Of a stretch of 64,000 bases of DNA, positions 1 to 7,744 are shown in pieces. How positions within the stretch are numbered: the first letter of the stretch is position 1; each line of letters begins with the position of its first letter. Made by a program: the position numbers and the translations under genes. The DNA comes from VFKU01 sp038916785 (GTDB lineage: Bacteria > Hydrogenedentota > Hydrogenedentia > Hydrogenedentales > GCA-2746185). The notes beneath the pieces were generated by a model. That model saw nothing but the letters and a program-made list of their open reading frames with translations. It had not been told where the DNA came from and searched no databases. The stretch covers positions 1-64,000 of the forward strand of contig JBCLBO010000004.1 in NCBI GenBank assembly GCA_038916785.1, given 5' to 3'.

Positions 1-75
1 GCGGAACAAAATTAGGCGTGATTCGATTGAGGTAGGGGCGAGCCCTGCGAAAAATCGCGCCGGAATGCAACCGAA

Positions 76-408
76 TCAGTAGATTTCGATGCACGTGGCG
101 GTGGGGTCGACGTCGAACGTGAGGATTGTTGCCGCGTGTTTCCGCAACAGGCCGTCCACGATTGGCGTCGGCTGGTTTCCGGAACGGAGCCAGACTATTT
201 TCGGAGGAGCGCCGAAGTGCATGGCGAGATCCGCGAAATCGGAGTCTTTGGTGACGACTGCGAATCCGTTGGACTTCGCGAATTCCCAAACAGATCGATC
301 GTTTGCGCGATCAAGCCTGAGCAAGGACACGTGCGAGGAACCAGGGAAGAGATCGGCCAAGCATGCACAGAGTTTCGAACTCAAATTCTGGTCGAAGAGC
401 AATTTCAC
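76..408 (-). CDS. DUF5615 PIN-like toxin-type protein
   Basis: This 110-residue protein resembles the DUF5615 PIN-like family, putative metal-dependent ribonucleases paired with DUF433 antitoxins. The N-terminus has the family's LLFDQN motif (Asp6) and a second acidic cluster, TKDSDF (Asp55, Asp57), so the metal-site acids look intact. It starts at a GTG that overlaps the TGA of the upstream DUF433 gene (GTGA), which implies translational coupling in the usual antitoxin-first order. Toxicity is inferred from the family; the protein could also be a housekeeping nuclease. Confidence 0.8.
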   Translation of the reverse strand: MKLLFDQNLSSKLCACLADLFPGSSHVSLLRLDRANDRSVWEFAKSNGFAVVTKDSDFADLAMHFGAPPKIVWLRSGNQPTPIVDGLLRKHAATILTFDVDPTATCIEIY

Positions 409-629
409 AGCCCGGTCGAAATGAGCCTACGTTCCCGGTCGGCCGCGTAGGCGAGGCAGGCGAGGATGTCCTGTTCGGTAAGTTCCGGGTAGTCCTCGAC
501 AATATCGGCGTGAGACATGCCGGCCGCGAGCCAGCCGAGCACGTCGGCGACGGCGATTCGCATGCCGCGGATGCACGGCCGCCCGCCACGTTTGCCGGGC
601 TCGATCGTGATGATATCGTGGTACGACAT
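405..629 (-). CDS. DUF433 antitoxin-like protein
   Basis: This 74-residue protein matches the DUF433 family, small helical (winged-helix-like) proteins that typically accompany DUF5615 toxins. Visible family features are the ITIEPGKRGGRPCIRGMRI segment and the VxDVLGWLAAGMSHADIVEDYPELT-type helix region (residues 28-51), followed by a short Tyr-Ala-Asp tail. It is the first gene of a two-gene minus-strand unit and its stop overlaps the toxin's GTG. It would be expected to bind and neutralise the partner and perhaps repress the operon. A second pair of the same families lies at 49475-50077. Confidence 0.8.
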   Translation of the reverse strand: MSYHDIITIEPGKRGGRPCIRGMRIAVADVLGWLAAGMSHADIVEDYPELTEQDILACLAYAADRERRLISTGL

Positions 630-1096
630 GGCGCTATTCTATCAGATTCGGGGCAGCGCGCGGCGTGGTCCCTTCGCGCTCGCTCCCCGATTCGCCTTTC
701 AAGCATTGGGAACCTCACTGTTGGTCATCTCGGCGATCTATCCGGCACGGCGCCGGCTATAACTTGAGTAGACAGCACCGTTAAGTCGTCCGCCTCGGTG
801 CATTCTCCGCCAGGCTACTCTCACTGCGGACAGGTGGCGTCGCACTCCCGCGCACTCCAAATCCCGAACTGCGATCTAAAAGCATCTAACATAAGCCAAT
901 ACTCGTAGCATGGGCGGCTCGCCCATGCGGGTTCATGGCAGCCGGAGTCGGGGATTGTTACAAGCGCTAAGGTTATTTACAGACTTCGAAGATTCTCCGT
1001 TGCATGGCGGGAAGTATCGTTCAGCAATCTGTAGCATGGGGCGAGTGTGAAACCGGGCGTGAGGGTATTTCGTTGGGCGCTAAGAGCGGCAGTCGT
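630..1096. repeat. Intergenic stretch with a GTAGCATGGGCGG palindrome (905-932)
   Basis: No convincing gene is visible here. At 905-932 lies a hairpin-forming palindrome (GCATGGGCGG, then CCGCCCATGC with an imperfect loop). Related copies occur at 30202-30229 and 48972-49000. The rest is unassigned sequence, probably the promoter regions of the divergent antitoxin gene and the methyltransferase gene. Confidence 0.5.
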
Positions 1097-1846
1097 ATGT
1101 TGGGCCGGGCGCAGTGGAACCGGCTGGCGGCGCGATTCAATTCGTCGGTGTGCGACATCGTGGCGGGCGACCGGAGCAAGATTGTCGACGCGCTGGTCGA
1201 GGAGGCATTGCGCCGGCGGCCGCGGCCGGTGGTGATTGATCTCGGCTGCGGGATGGGCACGTTCGTGCGGCGCTATGGGCGGCGCTTCGGCGGGACGATT
1301 GGGGTGGATTTCGCGGAGCGCATGTTGCGTGGCGCGCGGCGGCGTTGCGCGAAGGTCCCGCGCGTGCGATGGGTCTGCGCGAGCGTCGAGGAGGCGCCGG
1401 GCAAGGTGGGCGAGACGGCCGACCTCAGCGTATGCCTGAACGTGCTGACTTCCCCGGACGCGGCGCTGCGCCGGCGACAATGGAAGGCGCTAGGAAAAAT
1501 CACGAAACCGGGCGGCTACACGATCGTGGTGCTGCCGTCGCTGGAGTCGTCGGAGCTGGTCGCGCGGGTCGAGGAACGCCTACGCCCGGGTTCGAGCGGC
1601 GCGCGCAGTGGCGACGGCACCGTGGTCAATCGCGGCAAGGCGCGACAGAAGCACTACACGCGCAAGGAATTGCGCGAAGCCGCCGAGCGCGCGGGGTTCC
1701 GCGTGCTGAAAATCGTGCGCGTGCCGTATCCCTGGAAAGATGAAGGGGTTGAAGCGACGAAGGCATTGACGCGCGGGCGGCAGCCGTGGGATTGGGCGTT
1801 GTTGGCGGCGAAGCGCACCCTTGACCGAATCGAGTTCACGTTCTGA
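1097..1846 (+). CDS. Class I SAM-dependent methyltransferase
   Basis: The protein (249 residues from the ATG at 1097) has a Rossmann-type SAM-binding domain. Motif I, VIDLGCGMGTFVRRYG, lies near residue 45, followed by an acidic GVDF strand end and a later SVCLNVL motif. The C-terminal third contains an RQKHYTRKELREAAERAGF segment typical of small-molecule or cofactor methyltransferases. An upstream in-frame ATG at 1004 would add 31 residues with no family similarity, so 1097 is preferred. The substrate cannot be told. Its 3' end converges with the PIN-like gene on the opposite strand. Confidence 0.75.
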   Translation: MLGRAQWNRLAARFNSSVCDIVAGDRSKIVDALVEEALRRRPRPVVIDLGCGMGTFVRRYGRRFGGTIGVDFAERMLRGARRRCAKVPRVRWVCASVEEAPGKVGETADLSVCLNVLTSPDAALRRRQWKALGKITKPGGYTIVVLPSLESSELVARVEERLRPGSSGARSGDGTVVNRGKARQKHYTRKELREAAERAGFRVLKIVRVPYPWKDEGVEATKALTRGRQPWDWALLAAKRTLDRIEFTF

Positions 1847-1879
1847 GTTCGGAGAGAGCGACGCCGAGAATTCACACTG

Positions 1880-2389
1880 CTACGGTGCCGTTAACGGCTC
1901 TTCGGCCATTAGTTCTGGACATAGGAAACAAATTTCCACGCCATTCCTTCGAAGAGCGTTGCGATGTATCCACCAATCTGTATCAGAAGCGTTTATGATG
2001 GGCGGTTTTTGTCCGCTTGCCTTAGCAACCGCGACGAATTTCCGGTCATCAGTATCAAAATGAGCCAAGGCAGGATCGCTCGGGAATTCGAGATAAGTCT
2101 GCGAATCGCTGCATGGCGTGATCCGTACCTTCCTAATCCGTGAGGAGTTCCCTTGATTGTTGAAAACCCAAACAAAGAATGCATCGCCAGGCCCGGGCGG
2201 ATGGTTGCTGTGTGGTCGACTCTTTAAATACTCACCAAGAATCTGGCCGCCTTCATCCATGAGTAGGATGCCCTTCTTACAAATGTTCTCGAGGGTCTCA
2301 ATACACTTGAGTTGACACTCCGGATGCGCTTGATCCGTATGCCCATTGGCGACGCGCGGAACATTCGTATCCACAACAACGGTTCGCAT
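1880..2389 (-). CDS. PIN-like domain protein partnered with AAA ATPase
   Basis: This 169-residue protein starts with a PIN-type strand, VVVDTNV (Asp7). Further acidic positions fit a PIN fold: Glu53 (ILGEYL), Asp112-Asp115 (FDTDDRKFVAVA) and Asp136/Asp138 (NASDTDWW). PIN domains are metal-dependent RNases; that activity is inferred here from the motif pattern. It lies 8 bp downstream of the DUF3696 ATPase gene on the same strand, so the two are probably co-transcribed. Base composition is visibly more AT-rich than the neighbouring metabolic genes, which suggests acquisition by transfer. An effector nuclease controlled by the ATPase is the simplest role. Confidence 0.7.
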   Translation of the reverse strand: MRTVVVDTNVPRVANGHTDQAHPECQLKCIETLENICKKGILLMDEGGQILGEYLKSRPHSNHPPGPGDAFFVWVFNNQGNSSRIRKVRITPCSDSQTYLEFPSDPALAHFDTDDRKFVAVAKASGQKPPIINASDTDWWIHRNALRRNGVEICFLCPELMAEEPLTAP

Positions 2390-2397
2390 ACAGGATC

Positions 2398-3777
2398 CTA
2401 CTTTGTGCGCTTTAGCCGGGCCTTGTGGATCGACGCGATCTCACCAAATTGGTCTCCAAAGAAATCTGAAGGCCAATTCTCAATCTGGCCGAGCAAATCG
2501 AGTTGCAATGCAGACAGCTTTGAACCCCCGGCAGTGGATTCGCAGAAGTAGATAGCCACATTCTCGGCCGAGAGCGTTTCTTCCGCGATGCGCCTCTGGA
2601 TGCGACGCAGCAGATGCTCACTATGGCTCTCAACGATAGTTTGAATTCCTCGGAGCTTGTACGCATCGATCAATAGATCGGCAAGTGCCGCTTGTACGCT
2701 TGGGTGAAGATGGATTTCGGGCTGTTCTAAGATCACGGTCGATCCTTCCGGGACATAGAAGCAAGCTACAACAACTGGGAGAATCTGTGAAACACCGAAG
2801 CCGACGTCCGGGAGAAGTGCCTCGGGACCATCAGGATCCTTCTTTACCCGTACTTGGAATATCTGATTTGCTTTGTCACCGGCGGTCTCGACGTGAAACT
2901 CCGTGATGAGGCCTAGGCGCTTCAGCCATTCAGCGACGTATTCTTCAAGTGGAACCTTTGTCTTTCCCTTGCCGCGCCGAATTTTCTCGCCGCGATCTCG
3001 GGCCGACAAAATCGCGCTGATAGCCTGATCGCCGGTCATTCCCATGTCATACGGTTGCGTACCCATCCATGTGTAGCGACGTTCGGGATGGGCCCGAAGC
3101 GGTCCTACATAAAATATGCTGCGAAGCTGTTGTTCCAGGGCCAGTTCCAAATCTGAGAGAAATCCCGCGTTCTGATAGTAGGCTCGAACCTGATCCGGGA
3201 ATCCATAGCATTTGATGGGAGGAGGAAGCGGCCACGCTCGACCCTGGCTTCGTGTGAACTGGTAATCGATGCCTTCTATAAAAAGGTCGTATTGCGGGGG
3301 CTCCCTGTCCTTGGGCGGCTTTTGGCGCATTCCGAAAGTAGCGTCGCCCAGCCTGTACTCCACCGAGGGAATCACAAGTCGGAGGGGTCTGCCGCTTCCG
3401 CCATTCTCACCGCGGACACGCGCAGAGAATCCTAGCCGACGATCCGCAGTAACGGGTTTGCCCTTTCTTTTCGGGTCGTTGATGGTGAGTTTGCGCGCAG
3501 ACTCCCAATCAACGTCAATTCCGATCTCGTTGTCCGTCGCATGTTTAAATACCACGCTTTGAAAGTCGCCAAGGTCTGCAAGTGACTTCCTGTCCCCGAA
3601 GTCAAGGGCGAGATGACGATCGGACGAGTCGGAGGTTTGCTTCAGCAAGAGTAGCGATTGAAGCAAGCTGGTTTTTCCGGAACTATTGGCACCGAAAAAG
3701 CCGGTGATGGGCTTTAGCGAGATGTCGTCAGTATTCTGCCAAGACTTGAAGTTCTTTAATCTGAGACGAGTCAACAT
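2398..3777 (-). CDS. AAA family ATPase with DUF3696 C-terminus
   Basis: This 459-residue protein is an SMC/RecF-like ABC-type ATPase of the AAA15/OLD-like group. Walker A is GANSSGKTS (29-37), a signature-like FGVSQ lies at 327-331, Walker B is TVILEQPE (347-354) followed by IHLHPSVQ, and the switch His lies in ESHSEHLLRR (383-392). The C-terminal IENWPSDFFGDQF (432-444) matches DUF3696 tails. There is no TOPRIM domain, unlike OLD nucleases; the likely nuclease is instead the downstream PIN-like partner at 1880-2389. Related ATPase-nuclease pairs act in phage defence, so a defence role is plausible but unproven. The gene starts 53 bp from the 3' end of tRNA-Arg(CCT). Confidence 0.85.
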   Translation of the reverse strand: MLTRLRLKNFKSWQNTDDISLKPITGFFGANSSGKTSLLQSLLLLKQTSDSSDRHLALDFGDRKSLADLGDFQSVVFKHATDNEIGIDVDWESARKLTINDPKRKGKPVTADRRLGFSARVRGENGGSGRPLRLVIPSVEYRLGDATFGMRQKPPKDREPPQYDLFIEGIDYQFTRSQGRAWPLPPPIKCYGFPDQVRAYYQNAGFLSDLELALEQQLRSIFYVGPLRAHPERRYTWMGTQPYDMGMTGDQAISAILSARDRGEKIRRGKGKTKVPLEEYVAEWLKRLGLITEFHVETAGDKANQIFQVRVKKDPDGPEALLPDVGFGVSQILPVVVACFYVPEGSTVILEQPEIHLHPSVQAALADLLIDAYKLRGIQTIVESHSEHLLRRIQRRIAEETLSAENVAIYFCESTAGGSKLSALQLDLLGQIENWPSDFFGDQFGEIASIHKARLKRTK

Positions 3778-3829
3778 TTCGAAGTCTTCCTCTTCGGGTC
3801 TGTCGCAATTCGCCGCGCCGAGTCGTGGA

Positions 3830-3904
3830 TGGCGGCCCCACCGGGAATTGAACCCAGATCTGATTCTTAGGAGGAACCCGTTCTATCCGTTGAACTATGG
3901 GGCC
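3830..3904 (-). tRNA. tRNA-Arg (anticodon CCT)
   Basis: Read on the minus strand, the sequence folds as a cloverleaf. The 7-bp acceptor stem pairs GGCCCCA with TGGGGCC, the anticodon stem is GGTTC/GAATC around the loop CTCCTAA, and the T arm carries GGTTCAATTCC. The anticodon is CCT, reading AGG (Arg). The discriminator G and CCA end are encoded (3830-3833). It lies just upstream of the ATPase/PIN pair, a common setting for integrated accessory DNA. Confidence 0.92.
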
Positions 3905-3948
3905 GCGGGTGGGGATAGGGTAACGGATTGGGGCGGGTGGGGGAAAGG

Positions 3949-3984
3949 TTGTCCGCAGATGACGCAGATGGGCGCAGATTAATC
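3949..3984. repeat. CGCAGATGACGCAGATGGGCGCAGATTAA dispersed repeat
   Basis: This short, internally repetitive sequence reappears in the opposite orientation at 30329-30357. Similar GCAGATTANCGCAGAT-type intergenic repeats occur widely in environmental genomes. No coding or RNA function is evident. Confidence 0.6.
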
Positions 3985-4123
3985 GGCGGCGATGCGGCGG
4001 TCCCACCCAGCCGGGCGAGCACGCTTTAGGAATGATTTAAGAGTTCGTGTGGGTGAATCTTGTCAATTGATCGAATCCCGCTGGTCCTGTCTATGCTCTT
4101 GAGACCTTTGCGTTTCGGCGGGA

Positions 4124-4392
4124 TTATGTCAATCGCAGGTAGCCGATGAGGGTGACGGCGCTGAGGCTGGGGTTGTTTGTGGGGTTAAATGTGGCGGTGT
4201 TGCGGGGGTTGATCCAGGGTTGGCGGCCTTCGGCGACAACGACGGCGCCCTCGGGGAAGTCCATGATGAATTGGGGACTGGTGGATGAGTCGGGCGCGAG
4301 GACGGCGAGGGTAATCGGGCCGGTGGCCTGGTTCGGCGCGGGGAGCCGATGGAGGTGCTGGGCGTGCCAGTGGACGGGGACGACGTAGTGGA
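4124..4392 (-). pseudogene. C-terminal remnant of an unidentified protein
   Basis: One minus-strand frame between an in-frame TGA (4393-4395) and the TAA at 4124-4126 encodes a natural-looking peptide of about 89 residues. It reads LHYVVPVHWHAQHLHRL, a hydrophobic/acidic middle (QFIMDFPEGAVVVAEGR) and a tail ending LSAVTLIGYLRLT. It has no start codon at the beginning and no upstream continuation, so it looks like the surviving 3' end of a larger gene. I do not recognise the family. The overlapping Ser/Pro/Thr-rich frame (4129-4416) is a composition artefact. Confidence 0.4.
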
Positions 4393-4471
4393 GTCAGTGG
4401 AAAGTGAGAACCTCAAGGGACGACTCAGACCGGAGGAATCAGACTGATGTGGGGAATCCGCCCCGGTCAGT

Positions 4472-4798
4472 GTGCCTGGGTCACTTTGGATCGAGGACGA
4501 TTTGGGTTTGGGTGACTATTGCGGCGAGGTCCATCGCGGAATTCCCTTCGTGTGTGATCCGTTTACGTGGATGGGCGACAATAGCCGAGTGGCAAGTCCA
4601 TTCGTAATTATGGAAGTTGGCAGCGATCTAGCGCAAGCGTGGCTCGGAGAGTTTGCATTGGCGCCTAAGCGACTGGAGAATCCCGGGAGGTCGCCGGGAA
4701 GGCAACGCTGCATGGCTTGGGTTCAATGGAAGCGGGGCACGCATGGCGCCGCCGTCGTGTGGGTAATGAAGGACATCGCATTTCAGGACCAGAATTAG
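4472..4798 (+). CDS. Hypothetical protein (possible remnant)
   Basis: A GTG-initiated frame of 108 residues with balanced amino-acid composition: SLWIEDDLGLGDYCGE near the start, WMGDNSRVASPFVIMEVGSD in the middle, and an AWVQWKRGTHGAAVVWV strand near the end. No family is recognised. Codon use is less GC-biased than in neighbouring metabolic genes. It lies beside the gene remnant at 4124-4392, so this 0.7-kb stretch may be eroding accessory DNA. It could be a real small cytoplasmic protein or a fragment. Confidence 0.35.
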   Translation: MPGSLWIEDDLGLGDYCGEVHRGIPFVCDPFTWMGDNSRVASPFVIMEVGSDLAQAWLGEFALAPKRLENPGRSPGRQRCMAWVQWKRGTHGAAVVWVMKDIAFQDQN

Positions 4799-4957
4799 CG
4801 TGTTGACGCTGCGCGGATCCACGCCAGCTCGTTTTGGAATGACCGCGGGTCTCCTTTAGAATCCCAGCGCGAGCGCGAGCGAGTCGGCGCGCCGGCGCTG
4901 ATCGCGTTGAGGATTAAGCACGCTCCGGCCACGGCTGGAGAGAAAGCAGAGGCATCG

Positions 4958-6514
4958 GTGAAGTTTCGAGTTGTCAGTTCCGCCATTGCCGCTCTACTCA
5001 TCTTTGTCTTTGGCCCCGCGGCCTCGAGCGCGGAGGTGTGGATGCCGAGCGTGTTCGGCGATCACATGGTGCTGCAAGAGGGTAGGCCGGTGCCGGTGTG
5101 GGGCACGGCGGCCGCGGGCGAGGAGGTGCGCGTCGAGATCGCAGGGCGCGCGGCGAAGACCCGGGCCGATCGGCAGGGCGCTTGGAAGGTGACGCTGCCG
5201 AAGCTAGGCTACGGTGGGCCGCATACCTTAATGGTGACGGCGACGAGTGGATCGAAGACGTTTAGCGACGTGCTCGTCGGCGAAGTCTGGGTCGCGTCGG
5301 GACAGTCCAACATGGAGTGGCCGCTGAGCCTGGCTCGAAATCCGGAGAAGGAAATCGCGTCGGCGAATTATCCCGGGCTGCGGTTGTTTTATGTGGAACG
5401 GAAGACGGCGACGACGCCGCAGCTCGATTGCAATGCGACGTGGACACTCACGACGCCGGAGACGGCGAGAGATTTTTCTTCGGTCGCCTACTTTTTTGGC
5501 CGCGAGCTGCATCAGAGGCGGGGCGTGGCGGTGGGGATGATTCATACCTCGTGGGGCGGGACCTCGGCGGAGGCGTGGACGAGCCGGCCGGCGCTGGAGG
5601 CTGAGAAGAAGTTCGCGCCGATTCTCACGCGGTGGGACGGCATGATGCAGGGCTACCCGGCGGCGCGATCGGCATACGAAACGGCTCATGCGGCGTGGGA
5701 AGTGGCGCGCGACAGCGCGAAGGCCGCGGGCACGGAAGTCCCTGGGGAGCCGGGTGCGCCGGTCGCGCCGGACGATCCGAACCGGCCGGCGAACTTGTAC
5801 AACGGGATGATTGCGCCGCTGTTGCCGTACGCGATTCGCGGGGCGATTTGGTATCAGGGCGAGTCGAACGCGGGCAGGGCGTATCAGTACCGCAGCCTGT
5901 TTCCGGCGATGATTGAGAACTGGCGGGCGACGTGGGGGCAGGGAGATTTTCCCTTTGTGTTTGTGCAGATTGCGAACTACCTGGAACGCAAGACCGAACC
6001 CGGCGAGTCCTCGTGGGCCGAGTTGCGCGAGGCGCAGAGGATGACGTTGTCGCTCCGGAACACAGGGATGGCGGTGGCAATCGACATCGGCGACGCGGTG
6101 GACATTCATCCGAAGAACAAGCAGGATGTAGGCCAGCGGCTGTGGTATGCGGCGGAGCGAGTGGCGTATGGGAATCGGGCGACGGAGGAGAGCGGGCCGC
6201 TGTTCGCGTCGGTGACGTATAGCGGCGGGGAGGCGCGGGTGCGGTTCGACAACGCGCGGCTTGGTCTGAAGACGATGAACAATGCGCCGGTGAAGGGCTT
6301 CGCGATTGCCGGCGCGGACTACAAATTCGTGTGGGCGGATGCGCGTATCGCCGGCGATTCCGTGGTGGTGTCGTCGCCTGCGGTGCCGCGTCCGGTGGTG
6401 GTACGATACGGCTGGGCGGACAACCCGGAGTGCACGCTCTACAGCGGTGCGGGATTGCCGGCTTCGCCTTTCCGGACGGACACGCGGCCTGGAGTGACGA
6501 TTGCAAACGAGTAG
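4958..6514 (+). CDS. Sialate O-acetylesterase (SASA family), secreted
   Basis: The protein (518 residues from the GTG at 4958) removes O-acetyl groups from sialic acids or related acetylated glycans, and is predicted to be exported. The N-terminus is a clear signal peptide (KFRVVSSAIAALLIFVF, ending ASSA) and an AGAGG precedes the GTG, so this start is preferred over the TTG at 4907. A beta-rich domain precedes the family signature GQSNMEW with catalytic Ser117. A GAIWYQGESNAGRA block and a DIGDAVDIHPKNK block carry the other SGNH-like residues. Such esterases are abundant in polysaccharide degraders. No coupled partner is evident upstream. Confidence 0.88.
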   Translation: MKFRVVSSAIAALLIFVFGPAASSAEVWMPSVFGDHMVLQEGRPVPVWGTAAAGEEVRVEIAGRAAKTRADRQGAWKVTLPKLGYGGPHTLMVTATSGSKTFSDVLVGEVWVASGQSNMEWPLSLARNPEKEIASANYPGLRLFYVERKTATTPQLDCNATWTLTTPETARDFSSVAYFFGRELHQRRGVAVGMIHTSWGGTSAEAWTSRPALEAEKKFAPILTRWDGMMQGYPAARSAYETAHAAWEVARDSAKAAGTEVPGEPGAPVAPDDPNRPANLYNGMIAPLLPYAIRGAIWYQGESNAGRAYQYRSLFPAMIENWRATWGQGDFPFVFVQIANYLERKTEPGESSWAELREAQRMTLSLRNTGMAVAIDIGDAVDIHPKNKQDVGQRLWYAAERVAYGNRATEESGPLFASVTYSGGEARVRFDNARLGLKTMNNAPVKGFAIAGADYKFVWADARIAGDSVVVSSPAVPRPVVVRYGWADNPECTLYSGAGLPASPFRTDTRPGVTIANE

Positions 6515-6574
6515 GCGGCGGCCTGAGGTAGAATATAGCAGCACGAGCGGCGTGTACACGGGGCCCGGCACGGT

Positions 6575-6769
6575 ATGGACAAAGTGACCTTTTTTCTGTC
6601 GCCCGGTCCCGGGGGCGGATCGTATATGCCCGGGCTTATCATGCCGGCGGCGATCCTGCTGGTGGCGCTGCTGTCCGCGGCGACGGTGATCTATCTGACG
6701 CGGGTCCGGCCCGGGGCAGAGGGAGCGGGCGACGAGTCCCGGCCTTCGGGGCCTCGTGATCAATCCTAG
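6575..6769 (+). CDS. Small single-pass membrane protein
   Basis: This 64-residue protein has one hydrophobic helix (PGLIMPAAILLVALLSAATVIY, residues 19-40) and a charged, Gly/Pro-rich C-terminus. No family is recognised. It lies 60 bp after the esterase gene and 9 bp before the DMT transporter gene on the same strand, so it may be co-transcribed with either. Codon composition matches its neighbours. Confidence 0.45.
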   Translation: MDKVTFFLSPGPGGGSYMPGLIMPAAILLVALLSAATVIYLTRVRPGAEGAGDESRPSGPRDQS

Positions 6770-6778
6770 CCGCGAGTT

Positions 6779-7744
6779 ATGCCGCTGACTTTCCGGGGGA
6801 GCGTTGCGCCGGGGGCGGGTCGCGTGCTGGAGTTGGCGCGATACAGCGCGCTGCTGCACTTGGTCGTCCTAATCTGGGGGTTCACCGGGATTATCGGGCG
6901 GCTGATTTCGCTCGATAGTGTTCCGCTGGTGTTCTACCGCATTTCAATCGCCGTGCCTGCGATAGGTTTGTTCCTGTTTCTCCAAGGCGTTTCGCTGCGA
7001 GTCGACCGTGGCGGGCTGCTTCGTTTTGCGGGGATCGGCCTGCTGGTGGCGTTTCACTGGACGCTTTTTTTCGAGTCGATCAAGATTTCGACTGTGTCGG
7101 TCGCGCTGGTGTGTCAGTCGGTGGCGCCGTTCATTACGGCGTTGATCGAGCCGATCGCGTTTCGCCGAGCGATTCGTACGCATGAGTTGCTGCTGGGGGT
7201 CGCGGCGGCCGTCGGAGTGGCCGTAATTTTCGGGTTCGAGACGGAGCACGCGGCGGGCATCGCGGTGGGGCTGGCGGCGGCGTCCGTGGGGGCGCTGTTC
7301 GTGGTGATCAATGGTCGCCTCGTCGAGCGCTACGATTCGCGCGTGATCTCCTTCTACGAACTGCTCAGCGGCTGGGTGGGGATGCTCTGCGTGGTCCTGC
7401 TGGTGGATGGGACAATTCCAGTGCCGGACGCCCCGGACCTGGCCTACCTGTTGGTGTTGGGCACGGTGTGCACCGCCTTCGCGTTTGTCGGAGGCACCGT
7501 GGTGATGCGGCGGCTCTCGCCCTTCACCGTGATGCTGACGACGAACCTCGAGCCGGTGTACGGGATTGTGCTGGCGCTGCTAGTGTTTGGCGAGTCGGAG
7601 CTGATGTCCGCGGGGTTCTATGCGGGCGCGGGGCTGATTCTGGCGAGTATCTGGCTAAATGTTATTATCGTGCGCCGAAAGCTGGGGACGAGAGGAGCCA
7701 CACCGGATGGGGACCGCGCCGCACCCGAAAAAAACGCGGGCTGA
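6779..7744 (+). CDS. EamA/DMT-superfamily transporter
   Basis: This 321-residue inner-membrane protein has about ten hydrophobic helices arranged as two EamA repeats. The first begins LVVLIWGFTGIIGRLIS near residue 28; the second covers LAAASVGALFVVINGR to the ASIWLNVIIV end. Glycine-rich helices and the ends-with-NLEPVYGIVLALLVFGE motif are characteristic. The family moves amino acids, nucleobases or other small metabolites. The downstream lyase gene starts 38 bp inside this gene, so the two are translationally linked, and a substrate related to the CoA-ester pathway is a reasonable guess. Confidence 0.82.
   Translation: MPLTFRGSVAPGAGRVLELARYSALLHLVVLIWGFTGIIGRLISLDSVPLVFYRISIAVPAIGLFLFLQGVSLRVDRGGLLRFAGIGLLVAFHWTLFFESIKISTVSVALVCQSVAPFITALIEPIAFRRAIRTHELLLGVAAAVGVAVIFGFETEHAAGIAVGLAAASVGALFVVINGRLVERYDSRVISFYELLSGWVGMLCVVLLVDGTIPVPDAPDLAYLLVLGTVCTAFAFVGGTVVMRRLSPFTVMLTTNLEPVYGIVLALLVFGESELMSAGFYAGAGLILASIWLNVIIVRRKLGTRGATPDGDRAAPEKNAG

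Noticed and set aside
2398..3777. OLD-family nuclease call for the ATPase
   Set aside because: There is no TOPRIM domain; the C-terminus matches DUF3696 instead.
4907..4957. Upstream TTG start for the sialate O-acetylesterase
   Set aside because: The GTG at 4958 begins a canonical signal peptide and has AGAGG at good spacing.
5228..6859. 543-residue Arg/Pro/His-rich frame antisense to the sialate O-acetylesterase
   Set aside because: It is a GC-rich shadow: composition is unnatural, and the plus strand has a signal peptide and catalytic motif.
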